NCBI GenBank assembly: GCA_963794415.1 | Contig: CAWCDI010000001.1 | Coordinates: forward strand, 1,302,001 to 1,366,000 | From: CAVPTL01 sp963794415 | Lineage (GTDB): Bacteria; Actinomycetota; Thermoleophilia; Gaiellales; JAICJC01 | Reading direction: 5' to 3' | Length of the DNA stretch: 64,000 bases | Shown: piece after piece, positions 39,981 through 49,024 of the stretch | Position numbering within the stretch: the first letter of the stretch is position 1 | Layout: each line of letters opens with the position of its first letter | The notes under the pieces: generated by a model | The model's input: only the letters and a program-made list of their open reading frames with translations | What the model was told of the DNA's origin: nothing | Databases searched by the model: none | Made by a program: the position numbers and the translations under genes

Positions 39981-41081
39981 CTAGTCCTCCTGCAGGAAGC
40001 TCGGGATCTCGAGCGCGTCGGGGGGCAGGGTCTCCTGCCGCTCGTCTGCCAGCGTCGAGCGATCGAACGGCTGCCGCACCGGCTCCCGCTCGCGCGCCTG
40101 GGTGGCGAACACCGAAGCCGGCCGCTCGATCGCGCGCCGGTCGAATCCGGTGGCGATCACCGTGACGCGGATCTGGTCGCCCATCGCCTCGTCGATCACG
40201 GCGCCGAAGATGATGTTCGCATCGCCGTCGGCGGCCGAGCCGATGATCTCGGCGGCCTCGTTGACCTCGAAGAGGCCCAGGTCGGCACCACCCGTGATGT
40301 TCAAGAGGATGCCCGTGGCACCTTCGACGGATGCCTCGAGCAGCGGTGAGGAGATGGCCGCCTTGGCCGCCTCCGCCGCGCGGTTCTCGCCGCCCGCGAT
40401 GCCGATGCCCATCAGCGCCGATCCCGCCTGCCGCATGATGGTGCGGACGTCGGCGAAGTCGAGGTTGATCAGACCGGGCACCGTGATCAGGTCGGTGATG
40501 CCCTGCACGCCCTGCCGCAGCACGTCGTCTGCGATGCGGAAGGCATCGACGATGGACGTGCGCTTCTCGACCACCTGCAGCAGGCGGTCGTTCGGGATGA
40601 TGATCAGGGTGTCGACCTTGTCGCGCAGCTGCTTGATGCCGCCGTCGGCCTGGTCGGCCCGCTTGCGGCCCTCGAAGCTGAACGGCCGGGTGACCACGCC
40701 CACCGTGAGCGCACCGAGCTCGCGTGCGATCTCGGCGATGACCGGGGCTGCCCCGGTGCCGGTGCCGCCGCCCTTGCCGGCCGTGACGAACACCATGTCG
40801 GCGCCCTTGAGCGCCTCCTTCAGCTCGTCGCGGCTCTCCATTGCGGCCTCTTGCCCGATGGTGGGATCGGCGCCTGCGCCGAGCCCCCGGGTGATCTTCG
40901 ATCCGATGTGGATGCGCACGTCGGCGTCGCACATCAGGAGCGCCTGGGCGTCGGTGTTCACGGCGATGAACTCGACGCCGCGCAACCCCGCATCCACCAT
41001 CCGGTTGACAGCGTTGGTGCCGCCTCCGCCCACGCCCACAACCTTGATTACCGCCAGATAATTCCCGCTCTGGTCTCTCAC
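39981..41081 (-). CDS. ftsZ: Cell division GTPase FtsZ
   Basis: 366 residues from GTG 41081, preceded by GGAGGTGG. Nucleotide-binding GGGGTNAVNRM near the start and the tubulin signature GKGGGTGTGAAPVIA (about 102-116). The T7 loop reads LINLDFADVRTIM. The conserved C-terminal peptide EIPSFLQED is present, for binding partner proteins. It polymerises into the Z-ring that directs septum formation. It has its own consensus promoter and a leader of about 130 nt. ftsA is absent, as in actinobacteria. Confidence 0.97.
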   Translation of the reverse strand: MRDQSGNYLAVIKVVGVGGGGTNAVNRMVDAGLRGVEFIAVNTDAQALLMCDADVRIHIGSKITRGLGAGADPTIGQEAAMESRDELKEALKGADMVFVTAGKGGGTGTGAAPVIAEIARELGALTVGVVTRPFSFEGRKRADQADGGIKQLRDKVDTLIIIPNDRLLQVVEKRTSIVDAFRIADDVLRQGVQGITDLITVPGLINLDFADVRTIMRQAGSALMGIGIAGGENRAAEAAKAAISSPLLEASVEGATGILLNITGGADLGLFEVNEAAEIIGSAADGDANIIFGAVIDEAMGDQIRVTVIATGFDRRAIERPASVFATQAREREPVRQPFDRSTLADERQETLPPDALEIPSFLQED

Positions 41082-41218
41082 GCTGCCACCTCCGTCGGCC
41101 GCGTCTCGCGACGCGAATCTCACGTTAAACCTCTAGTAGAAGGTTCTGCCCCTCAAACACGCAAAGCCCACGCGGCGGACGGGGAGTTTTCCCCGGCCCC
41201 CACGAAGGGCTCTCGGTG

Positions 41219-41247
41219 AGGGTACTCCCGTGCCATCTGGCTGTCAA
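41219..41247 (-). promoter_or_regulatory. Promoter of ftsZ
   Basis: On the minus strand: TTGACA (41247-41242), 17-bp spacer, TACCCT (41224-41219). A palindrome GGGGAGTTTTCCCC lies at 41181-41194 in the leader and a TCAAAG...CTTTGA inverted repeat at 41263-41281 upstream. Confidence 0.7.
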
Positions 41248-41282
41248 GGCGAAGGTGAGACATCAAAGCCTCAACCTTTGAT

Positions 41283-42080
41283 TTAGCCTGAGGTACGGAA
41301 GCCCAGGGCCGGGTCGCCCGGCGCCGAGACGTTGACGTACTTGAGGATCCCGCGGCGGCTCGGCGCGAGGTTCCCGAGCACCCGCGTGATGACCTGCATC
41401 TTCAGCGGAAACTGCGTGGGGGCGCCGAGGCGCAGCTGCATCCCGTGGCCGACCGTGGCCGTGATGGCGCCGCTCGCCGAGGAGACGCTGGAGATGTCGC
41501 CGAACCGTTTCGTGAACCACACCGGGGTGGAGTCGATGAGCATCAGGGCTGCAGCGAGGTTGGCATTGGTGCTCGTCTGCCCTGCCGTCAGCGTGGCGTG
41601 CTTCGGCAGCGTCACTGTCGGCACGCCGGCAGGCGCGGCCTTGGCGGTCGCGATCACGTGCGAGTCCGACGCGACGAGGTACGTTGTGTCCCCCCTGGTG
41701 ACGGCGACCTGCGGCTGGTACATCACCACCGAGACGGAGAGCGTGTTGGGGAACGCGCGGTCAACGCGTGCCGAGCGCACGTAGGGCATCTGCTCGATGG
41801 AGCTCTGGATGGCGCCGGAGTCGATCGCCAGGAGGCTCCGCCCCTGGGCGGCGTCCTCAGCGGCCTTCTGAACGGACGCGTCGAGCTTCGCGCTGCCGCC
41901 CGAGACGGTGACCGAGGAGACGTTGAAGACGGCCGATGCCCGCAGGGCGTAGTAGCCGCCGATCGCGAGCACCAGCGCGAGCGCCGAGACGATGAGCATC
42001 AGCCGCCGCCGGCCCCGGGCCTTGCGCAGCGCGCGGCGGCGCATGACCATGATCGGGTCGAGTTCTGCGGCGAGATCCAT
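41283..42080 (-). CDS. ftsQ: Cell division protein FtsQ
   Basis: 265 residues. A basic cytoplasmic start (MVMRRRALRKARGRRRL), one helix (IVSALALVLAIGGYYALRA, about 28-46), then a POTRA domain (FNVSSVTVSGGSAKLDASVQKAAEDAAQGRSLLAIDSGAIQSSIEQMPYVRSARVDRAFPNTLSVSV) and a beta domain. FtsQ links early and late division proteins. It lies between murB and ftsZ, as in most dcw clusters. Confidence 0.9.
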   Translation of the reverse strand: MDLAAELDPIMVMRRRALRKARGRRRLMLIVSALALVLAIGGYYALRASAVFNVSSVTVSGGSAKLDASVQKAAEDAAQGRSLLAIDSGAIQSSIEQMPYVRSARVDRAFPNTLSVSVVMYQPQVAVTRGDTTYLVASDSHVIATAKAAPAGVPTVTLPKHATLTAGQTSTNANLAAALMLIDSTPVWFTKRFGDISSVSSASGAITATVGHGMQLRLGAPTQFPLKMQVITRVLGNLAPSRRGILKYVNVSAPGDPALGFRTSG

Positions 42081-42119
42081 CCCGGGGTGGTTTCAACACC
42101 CGCCGCCGGGATCCTGCCG

Positions 42120-43010
42120 TCAATCGGGCGGCAGCGCGATGTCGCCGAGGAACTGCACCTCGTGCTCGAGCTCGATGCCGAAGCGCTGCCGCACCCGCCG
42201 GCGCGACTCGGCCATCACGCCGATCACGTCCGCCGAGGTCGCCCCGCCGGTGTTCTCGATGAAGTTGGCGTGCACCGGCGAGACCCGGGCGCCGCCCACC
42301 TGCAAGCCCTTGGCGCCGCACTCCTCCAGCAGCCGCCCGGCGGTGCGCTCGGGATCCGGGTTCTTCCACACGCTGCCGAACGTCCGCACCTTGGCGGGCT
42401 GCGCCTCGCGACGGCGATCCTGCATCTCGCGGATGGTGGCCTTGATCGCCGCCGGATCGGCGGGCGCCAGCCGCAGCTCCACCGCCGACACGACCTCTCC
42501 GGCCGTCACGTTCGAGTGGCGGTAGGTCATCTCGAGCTGCGCGGCAGTCCCGGTGCGCCCGCCCGCCGCACCCACCACGGTCGCGCGCTCGAGCACGTCG
42601 CGCATCTCGGTGCCGTAGGCGCCGGCATTCATGCGGACAGCCCCGCCGGCGGTGCCCGGGATGGCGCAGCCGAACTCGATGCCCGAGAGCCCCCACTCCT
42701 GGCAGCGCCGGACGATCACCGCAAGCGACGCCCCGCCTCCGCACACCACCCGGTCGCCGTCCCGGGTGACGGTGGCAAGCTCGCCGCGGAGCTTCACCAC
42801 CATGCCGTCCCATCCGGCGTCGGACACCAGCAGGTTCGATCCGAGACCGACCACCGCGAGGGCGAGCCCCTCCCCCGCCGCCCAGCCCAGCGCCGCGATG
42901 AGCTCATCCTCGGTGGCCGGGCTTGCAAACCAGCGGGCCGGCCCGCCCGTGCCGACCGTGGTCAGCCGCGAGATCGGGTACCCGGCCTGCACGCATGCGG
43001 GCCTGCTCAT
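42120..43010 (-). CDS. murB: UDP-N-acetylenolpyruvoylglucosamine reductase
   Basis: 296 residues, the short type-II-like form. FAD-binding blocks LTTVGTGGPARWF and VVGLGSNLLVSDAGWDGMVV, active-site region FGCAIPGTAGGAVRMNAGAYG and the catalytic Glu block ECGAKGLQVGGARVSPVHANFIENTGGAT are present. It reduces the enolpyruvyl group to form UDP-MurNAc. ATGA overlap with the murC stop. Confidence 0.95.
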   Translation of the reverse strand: MSRPACVQAGYPISRLTTVGTGGPARWFASPATEDELIAALGWAAGEGLALAVVGLGSNLLVSDAGWDGMVVKLRGELATVTRDGDRVVCGGGASLAVIVRRCQEWGLSGIEFGCAIPGTAGGAVRMNAGAYGTEMRDVLERATVVGAAGGRTGTAAQLEMTYRHSNVTAGEVVSAVELRLAPADPAAIKATIREMQDRRREAQPAKVRTFGSVWKNPDPERTAGRLLEECGAKGLQVGGARVSPVHANFIENTGGATSADVIGVMAESRRRVRQRFGIELEHEVQFLGDIALPPD

Positions 43011-44362
43011 GCCAGGAGCAGGTCGCCGACACGCCGCACATCGCCGGCGCCGACGGTCAGCACGACGTCGCCCTCTCCCACGCGGGTGCGGAGGTAGGCG
43101 ACGGCATCGGCCAGCGTCGGCTCGTAGGCCACGGGCATGCCGGGACGCGCCTCGGTGAGCGCATCGACCACGAGCTTTGCGGTCACGCCGTCGACCGGCT
43201 GCTCGCGCGCGCCGTAGATCTCGGTCACGACCGCCTCGTCGGCGCCGCCCAGCGCCTCACCGAACTCGTGCGCCAGGGCGCTCGTGCGCGAGTAGAGGTG
43301 CGGCTGGAACACCACCAGCAGCCTGCGCGGGGCCTGGGTGCGGGCAGCGGCGATGACGGCCCGCACCTCGGTCGGGTGGTGGGCGTAGTCGTCAACCACC
43401 GTGTAGCCGTCGCGCTCGCCACGCAGCTCGTACCGCCGGCCCGCGCCGCGGAAGTCGCGCAGCGCCGCCGCCACATCGGCCACGTCGGCACCCGCAGCGC
43501 TCAGAGCAGCGATCGCGCCGGCGGCGTTCACGGCGTTGTGGATGCCCGGCACGCTCAGCGCGACCTGCAGCGGCGTGCCGTCCGGCGTCGAGAGCCAGAA
43601 CGATGTGCCGCCGTCGAACGCCGACTCGAGCCCCGACACGTGCCAGTCGGCACCGTCGCCCACGCCGAAGTGCTGCACCGTCGCCGTGGCGGCGGAGTCC
43701 AGATAGACGCCGTCACCGAGGATCACGACGCCGTCGGCAGGCACGTTTGCGATCCACTGCGAGAACAGCTCGCGCACCTCCTCGAGCGAGCCGAACGACG
43801 CGTGGTGATCCAGGTCGAGGTTGTTGACCACGGCGATCTGCGGCCGAAGGAGCGCGCAGCTGCGGTCGGACTCGTCGGCCTCGGCCACCAGCAGGTCGCC
43901 GCCGCCGGGCCCGGCGTTCCCGCCCAGCTGGGGGATCTCCCCGCCGATCAGGTAGGTGGGATCCAGGCCGAGCTTCTGGGCCGCGTAGGCGATCATCCCC
44001 GACGTGGTGGTCTTGCCGTGGGCGCCGCCCACGCAGATCGAGCGGCGCGCGGCCACCATCTCGGCCAGGAGCGCGGCGCGCGGCATGATCCGAAGGCCCA
44101 GCTCCCGGGCCCGTTCCAGCTCCGGCGCGTCGTCGCGGATCGCGGACGACACCACCACCTCCATGCCCGGCCGCAGGTGCGCCGGATCATGGCTCTCGGC
44201 CACCGGTACCCCGAACCGGCCCACGCGCTCGGAGTACGACGACGCGGCCCGGTCGCAGCCCGAGACCTGCGCGCCCCAGGCGTAGGCGACCACCGCCAGC
44301 GCCGACATCCCCGCGCCGCCGATCCCCATCAGGTGGAGCTCGCGGTCGCGAAACTCGGTCAC
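43007..44362 (-). CDS. murC: UDP-N-acetylmuramate--L-alanine ligase
   Basis: 451 residues from GTG 44362 (GTGA overlap with murG). N-terminal HLMGIGGAGMSALA binds UDP-MurNAc, ATP loop GAHGKTTTSGM (about 112), EADESD, then DLDHHASFGSLEEV and the C-terminal VVDDYAHHPTEV. It adds L-Ala to the muropeptide, the first of the four Mur ligases, all present here. Confidence 0.96.
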   Translation of the reverse strand: MTEFRDRELHLMGIGGAGMSALAVVAYAWGAQVSGCDRAASSYSERVGRFGVPVAESHDPAHLRPGMEVVVSSAIRDDAPELERARELGLRIMPRAALLAEMVAARRSICVGGAHGKTTTSGMIAYAAQKLGLDPTYLIGGEIPQLGGNAGPGGGDLLVAEADESDRSCALLRPQIAVVNNLDLDHHASFGSLEEVRELFSQWIANVPADGVVILGDGVYLDSAATATVQHFGVGDGADWHVSGLESAFDGGTSFWLSTPDGTPLQVALSVPGIHNAVNAAGAIAALSAAGADVADVAAALRDFRGAGRRYELRGERDGYTVVDDYAHHPTEVRAVIAAARTQAPRRLLVVFQPHLYSRTSALAHEFGEALGGADEAVVTEIYGAREQPVDGVTAKLVVDALTEARPGMPVAYEPTLADAVAYLRTRVGEGDVVLTVGAGDVRRVGDLLLA

Positions 44363-45486
44363 CGCGCGAGCTCCAGGAGCTGCGTGGCGATCACGGCCGC
44401 GGCGTCGGGCCGGGCCAGGCGGCTCGCGGCCGCCCCCATGCCGCTGAGCCGGCCGGGCTGTGACAGCAGGGCGTCCACCTCGTCGGCCAGCCGGTCGACG
44501 GTGAGATCGGCGTCGCGGATCACGATCGCGGCGCCGCCGTCTGCGAGGTAGGCGGCGTTGGGCGTCTGGTGATCGCCGGTGACGTTCGGCGACGGGACGA
44601 GGAGCGACGGCCGTCCGGCGGCGGCGATCTCGAACACCGACCCGCCTGCGCGCGAGACAACCAGATCGGCAGCGGCGAGGAGCGGTGCAAGCGACTGGAC
44701 GAACTCGATCACGCGGTAGTGCGGCGTGGCGCGGCCGGCGATCATCGCGAAGTCGCGCGCCCCGGTGACGTTCACCACCGTGAAGCCGGGATCCTCGGCG
44801 GCCCACGCGTCGGCGGCGGTGACGTTCAGGGTGCGGGCACCGAGGCTCCCGCCGATCACGAGCACCACCTTCCGGTCGCCCGGGATGCCGAGCTCCATCA
44901 GCCCCTGCTCACGCGTTGCCTCGAGCACGGCCCTCGGCACCGGCCGGCCGGTGATCACGTTGTGGGGCGGGCGCAGGCCCTCGATGGGGAACGAGAGAAA
45001 CACGCGGCGCACGAGCGGCGATGCCGCCCTGTTGGCGACGCCCATGTGCGCATCCACCTCGAGGAGCGCAGCCGGGATGCGGCGGGCTGCGGCGACGGCC
45101 AGCATCGGCCCGGACACGTACCCGCCTGCGCCGAACACCACGTCGGGGCGCGTCTTTCGCAGGATGCGAAGGCACGCCGCCGGGGCGAGGGTGTCCACCG
45201 CCACCGCTTTCACGAGGCCAAGCGAGATCTTTCGCTCGAGGCCCTTGACCCGGTAGCTCAGAAACGGATATCCGGCCGCGGGCACCATCCGCGCCTCTAT
45301 GCGGTCGGGCGTGCCCGCGAAGGTGACCTCCGCGCCGCGCTCGGCCAGCTCAGCCGCTACTGCCAGGGCCGGCACCACGTGCCCGGCGGTTCCGCCGGCT
45401 GCGATCAGCACGCGCACGGCGCGCTTTTTCGGCACGGGTCGGGCGGGGCTTTCGGGGCTTTCGTTGTTGAGGCTCGGCTGTGACAT
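44359..45486 (-). CDS. murG: MurG lipid II-forming GlcNAc transferase
   Basis: 375 residues from ATG 45486; this overlaps ftsW by 137 bp, so GTG 45417, just before VRVLIAAGGTAGH, may be the true start. GTAGHVVPALAVA is the lipid-binding G-loop, GGYVSGP follows, and VVSRAGGSVFEIAAAGRPSLLVPSPNVTGDHQTPNA is the UDP-GlcNAc site. The usual EQN at the second domain start reads EVDAHMG here. It acts on the inner face of the membrane on lipid I. Confidence 0.92.
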   Translation of the reverse strand: MSQPSLNNESPESPARPVPKKRAVRVLIAAGGTAGHVVPALAVAAELAERGAEVTFAGTPDRIEARMVPAAGYPFLSYRVKGLERKISLGLVKAVAVDTLAPAACLRILRKTRPDVVFGAGGYVSGPMLAVAAARRIPAALLEVDAHMGVANRAASPLVRRVFLSFPIEGLRPPHNVITGRPVPRAVLEATREQGLMELGIPGDRKVVLVIGGSLGARTLNVTAADAWAAEDPGFTVVNVTGARDFAMIAGRATPHYRVIEFVQSLAPLLAAADLVVSRAGGSVFEIAAAGRPSLLVPSPNVTGDHQTPNAAYLADGGAAIVIRDADLTVDRLADEVDALLSQPGRLSGMGAAASRLARPDAAAVIATQLLELAR

Positions 45487-46729
45487 TGGCGACGGGAGCC
45501 CGAGCCGGTGCAGCCCCGCCGAGTTCGGCGATCGAGAGCAGCATTCCGGACATGGTCATGAACACGACCAGGCTCGACCCGCCCGAGCTTATCAGGGGCA
45601 GCGGAACCCCCGTCAGCGGCAGGAATCCGAGCACTGCGCCGAGGTTCACGATGGCCTGCCCCACGATGAGCGTCGTGATGCCGGCGGCGAGGTACCTGCC
45701 GAACGGCTCGTTGCACCGCATCGCGATGCGATACCCGAGCACGGCGAACGCCGCGAACGCGAACGCGACGGCCAGGATCCCGATCAGGCCGAGCTCCTCG
45801 CCGATCACCGCGGCGATCATGTCGCTGTTCGCCTCGGGGAGGTAGAAGATCTTCTGGGTGCCCTGGCCGAGGCCCTTGCCGAAGACGCCGCCCGAGCCGA
45901 GCGCGATCAGCGCCTGGACGTTCTGGTACCCGGCGCTCCCGGCCACCTGCCACGGGTCGAGGAACGTGAGCAGGCGCTCCTTCATGTAGGCGTTCTGGGA
46001 GATGCCAAGCGCAGCGGCAGACCCCATCACGGCGGTGGCGCCGGCCAGCAGCCGAAACGGCGTGCCGGCCACGATCAGGACGCCGAACACCATGATGGCG
46101 ATCGCGATGGTCGTGCCGAGGTCGGGCTCGGCCAGCACGAGCGCACAGGTCACGAGCGCGACCACGCCGACGGGGTTCACCAGCTGCATGATGGTCGTGG
46201 GCGCGCGCCGCCGCGAGGCCAGCACCTGGCACGCGAAGAGGGCGACTGCGAGCTTCGCGAACTCCGACGGCTGGATCGTGAGCGGGCCGATGTCGATCCA
46301 CCGCGCGGAGCTGCCCACCTGCACGCCGATGCCGGGGATCAGCACGGCCAGCAGGAGCAGCATCGAGACGAGCATGACGAGCGGCGTGACGGGACGCCAC
46401 TTGCGGTAGGGCACCCGCGCGGCGACCGCCATGGCGACGATGCCGAGCGTCGCGTAGATGCCCTGCCGGATCAGCGCAGAGGTCGAGTTGCCGCCTGCCA
46501 CCACGGCGACCCCGCTCGACGAGCTGTAGACCATCACCAGGCCGAAGGCGACCAGCCCGAGCGTGAGGAGCAGCAGCAGGTGGTACTCGATCGCAAGGCT
46601 CTGGTGCTTGGCGCGCTCGCGAAGCTCGCGTGCGCGCACCACCTCGGGCGGCGTGGGCAGATCGGAGACCCGCCGGGGCACCCACGCGGTCGCGTCTGCG
46701 GCGACGCCTCTCAGGCGCTCACCGGCCAT
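45350..46729 (-). CDS. ftsW: Lipid II polymerase FtsW (SEDS)
   Basis: 459 residues from ATG 46729. Ten helices; conserved SEDS blocks are WIDIGPLTIQPSEFAKLA, LAEPDLGTTIAIAIM, FLDPWQ...GYQNVQALIALGSGGVFGKGLGQG, LPEANSDMIAAVIGEELG and PLPLISSGGSS. It polymerises septal glycan strands with FtsI. A C-terminal tail of about 60 basic residues (KPRKPRPTRAEKARRARADR) lies in the overlap with murG. The start overlaps the murD end by 11 bp. Confidence 0.95.
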   Translation of the reverse strand: MAGERLRGVAADATAWVPRRVSDLPTPPEVVRARELRERAKHQSLAIEYHLLLLLTLGLVAFGLVMVYSSSSGVAVVAGGNSTSALIRQGIYATLGIVAMAVAARVPYRKWRPVTPLVMLVSMLLLLAVLIPGIGVQVGSSARWIDIGPLTIQPSEFAKLAVALFACQVLASRRRAPTTIMQLVNPVGVVALVTCALVLAEPDLGTTIAIAIMVFGVLIVAGTPFRLLAGATAVMGSAAALGISQNAYMKERLLTFLDPWQVAGSAGYQNVQALIALGSGGVFGKGLGQGTQKIFYLPEANSDMIAAVIGEELGLIGILAVAFAFAAFAVLGYRIAMRCNEPFGRYLAAGITTLIVGQAIVNLGAVLGFLPLTGVPLPLISSGGSSLVVFMTMSGMLLSIAELGGAAPARAPVANVTAEPQQRKPRKPRPTRAEKARRARADRSRRNRRARGAGPGSSG

Positions 46730-48002
46730 CTGCCACCTCGCGGGCGATCCGGGCGAACGTGTCGCCGCGATCCTCGAAGTTGGCGAACTGGTCGAAGCTC
46801 GCACACGCGGGCGAGAGCAGCACGGTGTCGCCGGGCGCGGCATCGGCCGCCGCGGCGTGGACGGCGGCCGCGAGCGTGCCTACCTGCACGTGATCTGCAC
46901 CCTGCGCCTGGAGCGCAGCGGCCAGCTCGGGTGCCGCCTGGCCGATGAGGTACGAGCGCACCACCGGGCCGCCGGCAACCGCGCGGGCGAGCTCGGTGAA
47001 GGAGCTGCCCTTGAGCGATCCGCCGAGGATCAGGCGCACCCCGCCGGAGTAGGCGGTCAGCGCCTTGATCACGGCATCGGGGTTGGTGGCCTTCGAGTCG
47101 TTGACGAAGCTCACGCCGTCGCGCTCGGCCACCACCTGCATGCGGTGGGCCGGCGGCTCGAACTCGCGCAGCGCGCGGTCGATCGACTCGTCGCCGACCC
47201 CGGCGAAGCGAGCTGCGGCAGCGGCCGCAAGCGCGTTTTGCAGGTTGTGGTCGCCGCGGATGCGAGCGTGGGCAAAATCGATGCGGTCGCGGTCGGCCAC
47301 GCCGAACCACTCGCGCCGGGCGAGGCCGGGGTACTCGAGCTGCGAGACCACCGCGTCATCACGGTTGATCACGGCGAGGTCATCAGGCTGCTGGTTCTCG
47401 AAGAGCCGCAGCTTGCAGCGGGCGTACTCATCCATCGTCCCGTGCCGGTCGAGATGGTCGGGCGTGATGTTGAGGATCACGCCTGCGCGCGCGTGGAACG
47501 TGTCGATGTCCTCCAGCTGGAAGCTCGAGAGCTCGCAGGCGATCCAGGCATCGGACGCCACCCGGCCGGGAAGCTCGGAGAGGGCGCGGCCCACGTTTCC
47601 GGCCACCTCCACCGGTACGTCGCCGGCGCGGAGCATCGCCGCCACGAGCTCGGTGGTGGTCGTCTTGCCGTTGGTGCCGGTGATCCCGATGACCGGGTTC
47701 GGGAGCATGCGCGAGGCAAGCTCGACCTCGCTCCAGACCGCGACGCCCGCTTCGCGCGCCGAAACGACGGTCGGCTCGGACTCTGGCACCCCTGGACTCT
47801 TCACGACTGCGCTCACCCCAACCATGGACACGGCATCACCCCGCTTGACCAGTTCTGCGCCGGCGGCGGCAATCCTTCCCCGGTCGATCGTGTCCGAGCG
47901 GTCGGTGGCCTGGATCACCGATCCGGGCCACATCCGCGCGATCGCCTCGCAGGCTGCCAGCCCCGAACGGCTCAGCCCCACGACGACGTAGCGGCCGGTC
48001 AT
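46719..48002 (-). CDS. murD: UDP-MurNAc-L-alanine--D-glutamate ligase
   Basis: 427 residues from ATG 48002, ATGA overlap with mraY. ATP loop GITGTNGKTTTTEL (about 107), NITPDHLDRHGTMDEYARCK (carbamylated-Lys region) and VSFVNDSKATNPDAVIKAL are the diagnostic blocks. It adds D-Glu. Confidence 0.96.
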   Translation of the reverse strand: MTGRYVVVGLSRSGLAACEAIARMWPGSVIQATDRSDTIDRGRIAAAGAELVKRGDAVSMVGVSAVVKSPGVPESEPTVVSAREAGVAVWSEVELASRMLPNPVIGITGTNGKTTTTELVAAMLRAGDVPVEVAGNVGRALSELPGRVASDAWIACELSSFQLEDIDTFHARAGVILNITPDHLDRHGTMDEYARCKLRLFENQQPDDLAVINRDDAVVSQLEYPGLARREWFGVADRDRIDFAHARIRGDHNLQNALAAAAAARFAGVGDESIDRALREFEPPAHRMQVVAERDGVSFVNDSKATNPDAVIKALTAYSGGVRLILGGSLKGSSFTELARAVAGGPVVRSYLIGQAAPELAAALQAQGADHVQVGTLAAAVHAAAADAAPGDTVLLSPACASFDQFANFEDRGDTFARIAREVADGR

Positions 48003-49024
48003 CGGTACGAGCTGAAGTACAGGTAGTAGAGGACGAAGCCCGATGCGCCGAAGATCGCGGCGGTGATCCAGAACCGGACGATGATCTTGTTCTCGGTCCA
48101 CTCCATCATCTCGAAGTGATGGTGGATCGGGGCCATCAGGAACACGCGCTTGCCGGTGGTCTTGAAGCCGATCACCTGGATCAGCACCGAGAGCGCCTCG
48201 ATCACGAAGACCCCGCCTATGACGACCAGCAGGAACTCGGTCTTCGTGAACACCGCCATTGCCGCGAGCGCCCCGCCGAGGCCGAACGAGCCCGTGTCCC
48301 CCATGAAGACGTCCGCCGGGTAGGCGTTGTACCAGAGAAACCCGATGGCGCCGCCGACCAGCGCGGCCGAGATGATCGCGAGGTCGAGGCTCGAGGTGTC
48401 GCCGGGCGGGCGCAGGCCGTGCGAGGCCGGCGACTGCGTCACCAGGTAGGCCACGAGCATGATCGCCGAGTACGAGGCCAGCGCGATGGTGGTGGTGCCG
48501 GCTGCGAGGCCGTCGAGGCCGTCGGTGAGGTTCACCGCGTTGGTGGCCCCGGCAACGACCAGGAACAGGAACACGTAGTAGAACCACCCCATCGTGATGT
48601 GCACGCCCACCAGCGGCACGTAGACGTCCGTGCCGAGATGCTGGTTGTGCACGACCAGGCCGAGGGCGACGGCCACCACCGCGAGCAGGAGCATCTTCAC
48701 CCGGCCCGAGAGGCCCAGCGAGCGGCTGTGGTGCTGCTTCAGGTAGTCGTCGGCAAAGCCGATGCCCGCGCACGCCACCGTCACCGCGGCCACCGTCCAG
48801 CCGGCGGTGGTGTGCTTCGAGAAGATGAGAAACGCGATCAGCGCGCAGCCGATGAGCATGAGCCCGCCCATGGTGGGCGTGCCCTGCTTGGACTGGTGGC
48901 CTGCGGGGCCGTCCTCGCGGATGTGCTGGCCAAACTCGTTTCGCCGCAGGAAGGCGACGAACGCCGGCCCGGCGATGATGCCGAGCAGCAGCGCGATCAC
49001 CGCGGCTCCGAGGACGTCCTTCAC
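47999..49024 (-). CDS. mraY: Phospho-MurNAc-pentapeptide transferase
   Basis: 341 residues from GTG 49024. Ten helices. Catalytic motifs: DDYLKQHH (Asp pair), NAVNLTDGLDGLAAGTT and MGDTGSFGLGGALAAMA, plus the C-terminal PIHHHFEMMEWTENKI. It makes lipid I from UDP-MurNAc-pentapeptide and undecaprenyl phosphate. GTGA overlap with murF. Confidence 0.97.
   Translation of the reverse strand: MKDVLGAAVIALLLGIIAGPAFVAFLRRNEFGQHIREDGPAGHQSKQGTPTMGGLMLIGCALIAFLIFSKHTTAGWTVAAVTVACAGIGFADDYLKQHHSRSLGLSGRVKMLLLAVVAVALGLVVHNQHLGTDVYVPLVGVHITMGWFYYVFLFLVVAGATNAVNLTDGLDGLAAGTTTIALASYSAIMLVAYLVTQSPASHGLRPPGDTSSLDLAIISAALVGGAIGFLWYNAYPADVFMGDTGSFGLGGALAAMAVFTKTEFLLVVIGGVFVIEALSVLIQVIGFKTTGKRVFLMAPIHHHFEMMEWTENKIIVRFWITAAIFGASGFVLYYLYFSSYR

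Noticed and set aside
45299..46948. Plus-strand frames of about 500 residues opposite ftsW, murD, mraY and murE
   Set aside because: All are mirror images of strongly conserved dcw genes; they arise from high GC at third codon positions.
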